Of a stretch of 64,000 nucleotides of DNA, positions 60,556 to 64,000 are shown in pieces. The stretch comes from Schlegelella_A sp036263655 (GTDB lineage Bacteria; Pseudomonadota; Gammaproteobacteria; Burkholderiales; Burkholderiaceae_C): assembly GCA_036263655.1 (NCBI GenBank), contig DATAGP010000009.1:174061-238060 (forward strand), read 5' to 3'. Each line of letters opens with the position of its first letter. Position 1 is the first letter of the stretch. The translations under genes and the position numbers were made by a program. The notes under the pieces were generated by a model that ran no database searches, was not told the origin of the DNA, and saw only the letters and a program-made list of their open reading frames with translations.

Positions 60556-61410
60556 ATGATCGAACGCAACCCCGTCTTCGACTTCGTCTCCCACCTCGTG
60601 CTGGCGCTTGGCGTGGTGGTCATTGCCTTCCCGGTCTACCTGACGTTCATCGCCTCCACGCAGACGGCGCAGGAGATCTCGCAGCGGCCCATGTCGCTGC
60701 TGCCCGGGACCCACATGATCGAGACGTATCGGCTGGCGCTCTTCGGCGGCGAGACAAGCTTCGGTGCGCGGGTCTCGCCGGTCGGACACATGATGTGGGT
60801 GAGCCTCGTCACGGCGCTCATCATCGCCATCGGCAAGATCGCCATCTCCCTGCTCTCGGCGTTCGCGATCGTCTACTTCCGCTTCCCCTTCCGATCGCTC
60901 GTCTTCTGGATGATCTTCGTCACCCTGATGCTGCCGGTGGAGGTGCGCATCCTTCCCACCTACCAGGTGGTTGCCGACCTCGGCATGCTCAACACCTACG
61001 CGGGGCTTACGGTGCCGCTGATCGCTTCCGCGACCGCGACCTTCCTCTTCCGCCAGTTCTTCCTGACCGTGCCCGACGAGCTGGTCGAGGCAGCGCGCAT
61101 CGACGGCGCCGGGCCGATGCGCTTCTTCAAGGACGTGCTGCTGCCCCTGTCGACCACCTCGATCGCCGCCCTCTTCGTCATCCAGTTCATCTACGGCTGG
61201 AACCAGTACCTGTGGCCGCTCCTCATGACGACCGACGACAGCATGTACCCCATCGTCATGGGCATCAAGCGCATGTTCGGGGGCGGCGACGCGGCAAACG
61301 AATGGAACGTGATCATGGCGACGGCGATCCTGGCGATGGTCCCGCCGGCGCTCGTCGTCCTGCTGATGCAGCGCTGGTTCGTCAAGGGCCTCGTCGACGC
61401 GGAAAAGTGA
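60556..61410 (+). CDS. ugpE: sn-Glycerol-3-phosphate ABC transporter permease UgpE
   Basis: 284 residues, six membrane helices, MalG-like. It starts MIERNPVFDFVSHLVLALGVVVIAFPVYLTF, with the UgpE-typical QTAQEISQRPMSLLPGTHMIETYRLAL periplasmic stretch. The EAA loop reads ELVEAARIDGAGPMRFFKDVLLPLS. The last helix ends before WFVKGLVDAEK, the usual UgpE C-terminus. The ATG at 60556 matches homologues; a frame extension to 60514 lies within the ugpA end. The gap to ugpA is 16 bp and to ugpC 31 bp. Confidence 0.95.
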   Translation: MIERNPVFDFVSHLVLALGVVVIAFPVYLTFIASTQTAQEISQRPMSLLPGTHMIETYRLALFGGETSFGARVSPVGHMMWVSLVTALIIAIGKIAISLLSAFAIVYFRFPFRSLVFWMIFVTLMLPVEVRILPTYQVVADLGMLNTYAGLTVPLIASATATFLFRQFFLTVPDELVEAARIDGAGPMRFFKDVLLPLSTTSIAALFVIQFIYGWNQYLWPLLMTTDDSMYPIVMGIKRMFGGGDAANEWNVIMATAILAMVPPALVVLLMQRWFVKGLVDAEK

Positions 61411-61441
61411 ACCCTCTCCTCACCAAACTCGAAAGCTGACC

Positions 61442-62518
61442 GTGGGCGCCATCTCGCTTCGCAAGGTCGTCAAGCGCTACGGCACCGGCGCCGCCGCCAA
61501 CCAGGTGATCCACGGCGTTGACGCCGAGGTGGCCGACGGCGAGTTCGTCGTCATCGTCGGGCCCTCCGGCTGCGGCAAGTCGACGCTGCTGCGCATGGTC
61601 GCCGGTCTCGAGGAGATCAGCGGCGGCGAGATCTCGATCGCCGGCCGCGTGGTGAACCAGCTCGAGCCCGCCGAGCGCGACATCGCCATGGTGTTCCAGA
61701 ACTACGCTCTCTATCCGCACATGACCGTGTTCGACAACATGGCGTACGGTCTGAAGATCGCCAAGGTGCCGATCGCCGAGATCAAGCAGCGCGTCGACAA
61801 GGCCGCCAAGATCCTCGAGCTCGGGCCGTTCCTCGCCCGCAAGCCGCGCGAGCTGTCGGGCGGGCAGCGCCAGCGGGTCGCGATGGGCCGGGCCATCGTG
61901 CGGCAGCCCGCCGTCTACCTCTTCGACGAGCCGCTCTCCAACCTGGACGCCAAGCTGCGCGCGCAGACGCGACTCGAGATCCAGAAGCTGCATCGCGAGC
62001 TGCGCACGACGTCGCTGTTCGTCACGCACGACCAGGTCGAGGCCATGACGCTGGCCGAGCGGATGATCGTCATGAACGCCGGCCGCATGGAGCAGATCGG
62101 CACGCCGGACGAGGTCTACCACCGGCCGGCCACCACCTTCGTCGCGGGCTTCATCGGCTCTCCGCCCATGAACCTGGTCCGCGGCCACGCCTCCGGCACG
62201 ACGTTCACGAGCGGTGGCCAGAAGCTGCCGCTGTCGTCGCCGGCGCCTCGCGACGGCGACCTCATCATCGGCATGCGCCCCGAGCACGTCGAGCTCGGCG
62301 GCGCGGGCGGTGCCCTGAGCTGGCCGCTGCGCGTTCAGGCGCTCGAGATGCTCGGCGCCGAGCGGCTGGTCTACGGCACGGTGGGCGACGCACTCTTCAC
62401 CGTGCGCATCGACGCGACCATGCCCACCCCAACGGTCGACTCGGTGGTGAACATCCACGCCACGCCCGGCCACGTCCACTGGTTCGACGCCGCCACCTCG
62501 GCCCGCGTCGGTGCCTGA
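61442..62518 (+). CDS. ugpC: sn-Glycerol-3-phosphate ABC transporter ATP-binding protein
   Basis: 358 residues. Walker A GPSGCGKST, the Q-loop VFQNYALYPHMTVFDNMAYGLK, the ABC signature LSGGQRQRVAMGRAI, Walker B YLFDEPLSNLD and the switch His in FVTHDQVEAMTLAERM form the ATPase domain (about 1-240). A C-terminal OB-like regulatory domain (TOBE; FIGSPPMNLVRG, GMRPEHVELG) follows. It powers uptake by UgpAE. A GTG start at 61442 (VGAISLRKVVKRYG) is used. The next gene, ugpQ, starts right after, or overlaps depending on start choice. Confidence 0.96.
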   Translation: MGAISLRKVVKRYGTGAAANQVIHGVDAEVADGEFVVIVGPSGCGKSTLLRMVAGLEEISGGEISIAGRVVNQLEPAERDIAMVFQNYALYPHMTVFDNMAYGLKIAKVPIAEIKQRVDKAAKILELGPFLARKPRELSGGQRQRVAMGRAIVRQPAVYLFDEPLSNLDAKLRAQTRLEIQKLHRELRTTSLFVTHDQVEAMTLAERMIVMNAGRMEQIGTPDEVYHRPATTFVAGFIGSPPMNLVRGHASGTTFTSGGQKLPLSSPAPRDGDLIIGMRPEHVELGGAGGALSWPLRVQALEMLGAERLVYGTVGDALFTVRIDATMPTPTVDSVVNIHATPGHVHWFDAATSARVGA

Positions 62519-62531
62519 GCAGGCGCGGTCG

Positions 62532-63305
62532 ATGGCCTCCCGCGTGTCCGGGGCGACTTCGCCCTGGCCGTACCCCCTCTGGATCGCGCACCGCGGTGCC
62601 GGCAAGCTGGCGCCGGAGAACACGCTCGCCGCGTTTCGCCTCGGGGCGGCCTACGGCTACCAAGCGTTCGAGTGCGACGTGAAGCTGTCGGCAGACGGCG
62701 TCCCCTTCCTCCTTCACGACGCGACGCTGCAGCGCACGACCTCCGGGCACGGATCGGCCAATGCCCGGAACTGGAGCGAGCTCTCGCGCCTGGACGCAGG
62801 CGGCTGGCACAGCCGCACCTACGCCGGCGAGCCGCCGCCCTCGTTCGAGGCCGTCGCGCGCTACTGCCTGCGCAACGCCTTCGCGCTCGATCTCGAGATC
62901 AAGCCTTCGCCCGGCAGCGAGCGCGTCACGGGCGAAGTCGTCGCCCTCGCCGCCGACGCGCTCTGGTCCGACAGCGCGCCGCTGCCGCTGCTCACCTCAT
63001 TCCAGGCCGAGGCGCTCGACGCCGCCCGCCACGCGGCGCCGCGGCTGCCGCGAGCGCTGCTGCTCGACAGCCTGCGCCGCGGCTGGCTCGATGAGGCCCG
63101 GGCGCTCGACTGCGTCGCCGTCGTCACCAACTACTCGGTCATGGACCCCGGCGTCCTGGCCGACATTCACCGCACCGGGCTGCGCGCCCTCGTCTACACC
63201 GTCAACGATGCGGCCGCGGCCCATCGCCTGCACGCGATGGGCATCGACGGCCTCATCACCGACGCGGTCGACCGTTTCGCGCCAACCGACGCCGTCGCCG
63301 ACTAG
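62532..63305 (+). CDS. ugpQ: Glycerophosphodiester phosphodiesterase
   Basis: 257 residues from ATG 62532 (a GTG at 62511 would overlap ugpC by 8 bp). The GDPD motifs are WIAHRGAGKLAPENTLAAFRLG (catalytic His and Glu), FECDVKLSADGVPFLLHDATLQRTT (metal Glu/Asp and second His), and LDLEIKPSP. The C-terminal VYTVNDAAAAHRLHAMGIDGLITD is typical. No signal peptide, so it is the cytoplasmic UgpQ type, hydrolysing imported glycerophosphodiesters to glycerol-3-phosphate and an alcohol. It completes the ugp operon. It converges on the MFS gene with a 13 bp gap. Confidence 0.93.
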   Translation: MASRVSGATSPWPYPLWIAHRGAGKLAPENTLAAFRLGAAYGYQAFECDVKLSADGVPFLLHDATLQRTTSGHGSANARNWSELSRLDAGGWHSRTYAGEPPPSFEAVARYCLRNAFALDLEIKPSPGSERVTGEVVALAADALWSDSAPLPLLTSFQAEALDAARHAAPRLPRALLLDSLRRGWLDEARALDCVAVVTNYSVMDPGVLADIHRTGLRALVYTVNDAAAAHRLHAMGIDGLITDAVDRFAPTDAVAD

Positions 63306-63318
63306 GCGCCAGCTCCGC

Positions 63319-64000
63319 TCAGGTCGCGCCGACGCGGCCCTGCACGTCGGCTTCGGAGCCGAGCCACTCGGCGGCGCTCTCGGTCTTCGGCAGCTCGCGG
63401 ACCTTGCGGATCACGTCGAGGCGCCAGGCCGCTGCGGCGAGCAGCAAGGCGCCGCAGCCGGCGACGGCCAGCGACGACCTGAGGCCGGAGTGCTCGCCGA
63501 GCCAGCCGCCCAGCAGCGCCCCCGGCCCCGCCGGGATGAGGATGAGCCAGCGCATGGTGCTCGTCATGCGCCCCAGCAGCGGTGCCGGCGTCACCGCCTG
63601 GCGCAAGGCCAGAAAGTTGATGAAGATCAGCACGGCGCCGGTCGAGAACATCATCAGCATGAGCGCGAAGACGGCCACGCCCCAGGCGTTCGCCGGCGCG
63701 ATCGACAGCAGCAGCCAGCCCGCGCCGCAGATGGCGAAGCCGAGGATCAGGCTCGGCCCCGGGCCGAAGCGTCGGCTGATGCGGTTGCCGTACACGCTCG
63801 CGATGACGGTTCCCACGCCCATGCCGGTGTAGCTCAGTCCGACGGCCTGCTCCGAGAGGCCGAGCGTGCGCGTCGCGAAGAGGATCTGCACCACGATGGC
63901 GGCGTGATGACAGGCCTGCCACGTGCCGACGGCGAGCGCCAGCGCCACCAGCAGGCGCTGGTGCGCGACGAAGCGCACGCCTGCCTTCAGGTCGGCCCAG
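63319..64000 (-). CDS. MFS transporter, N-terminal part beyond window edge
   Basis: About 227 codons visible; the frame is open to the window edge, so the start and first half lie outside. Around six hydrophobic helices remain (e.g. LLVALALAVGTWQACHHAAIVVQILF, SLILGFAICGAGWLLLSIAPA, WGVAVFALMLMMFSTGAVLIF, SLAVAGCGALLLAAAAW). The RISRRFGP loop and the GRMTSTMRWLILIPAGPGALLGGWLGEHSG segment fit the second half of a major facilitator of the DHA3/enterobactin-exporter type. The substrate is unknown. The GTG at 63978 is only an internal codon: upstream residues (WADLKAG) continue the protein. Confidence 0.83.
   Translation of the reverse strand, partial: WADLKAGVRFVAHQRLLVALALAVGTWQACHHAAIVVQILFATRTLGLSEQAVGLSYTGMGVGTVIASVYGNRISRRFGPGPSLILGFAICGAGWLLLSIAPANAWGVAVFALMLMMFSTGAVLIFINFLALRQAVTPAPLLGRMTSTMRWLILIPAGPGALLGGWLGEHSGLRSSLAVAGCGALLLAAAAWRLDVIRKVRELPKTESAAEWLGSEADVQGRVGAT

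Overview
The window is a GC-rich (about 70%) stretch of a bacterial chromosome with 57 protein-coding genes and almost no non-coding space. No rRNA, tRNA, CRISPR array, insertion sequence, phage gene or origin was recognised. The block at 43-58 kb (DUF3683 FAD/Fe-S oxidoreductase, DUF971, ubiE, Tim44-like, ubiJ, ubiB, fmdB, DUF502, aspS, nudB, EEP nuclease, clsB) is an order I associate with Betaproteobacteria, Burkholderiales. With the PEP-CTERM protein, the ugpBAECQ operon and the GC content, this suggests a Burkholderiales member of the Rubrivivax/Leptothrix type. Genus is not resolvable by eye.

Layout. 0-6 kb: truncated arginase, AsmA-like protein, small proteins, exonuclease III and threonine aldolase. 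6-12.2 kb: a tightly coupled signalling operon (membrane hybrid kinase with three receivers, CheR, receiver-less CheB, soluble receiver-kinase). 12.2-17.7 kb: class II UvrA, a PAS hybrid kinase and a second exonuclease III. 17.7-21 kb: amidase/SMP-30 pair, rhomboid protease and small unknowns. 21-26 kb: alpha/beta hydrolase, Rieske oxygenase and a TAXI-TRAP transporter. 26-29 kb: DUF1415, DUF72, GNAT and esterase genes. 29-41.8 kb: a split ligase-associated DNA repair set (helicase at one end, ligase plus exonuclease at the other) enclosing a lipid kinase, an antiporter, a YsnF-type stress protein, DUF429 and an asparaginase/nitrile hydratase operon. 41.9-43.4 kb: an exported protein whose PEP-CTERM sorting signal lies out of frame. 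43.4-58.1 kb: the conserved ubiquinone/aspS block, interrupted by an opposite-strand galE. 58.3-63.3 kb: ugpBAEC-ugpQ for glycerol-3-phosphate and glycerophosphodiester use. The right edge cuts an MFS transporter.

Four themes stand out. (1) The CheR/CheB/kinase cascade resembles a chemotaxis-type adaptation circuit without a receptor. (2) The asparaginase plus cobalt-type nitrile hydratase operon could turn a nitrile such as beta-cyanoalanine into aspartate. (3) The PEP-CTERM gene appears broken by a one-base frameshift. (4) Three convergent gene pairs end by sharing one CTAG tetranucleotide. Functions are read from motifs and remembered family features; no database search was run.
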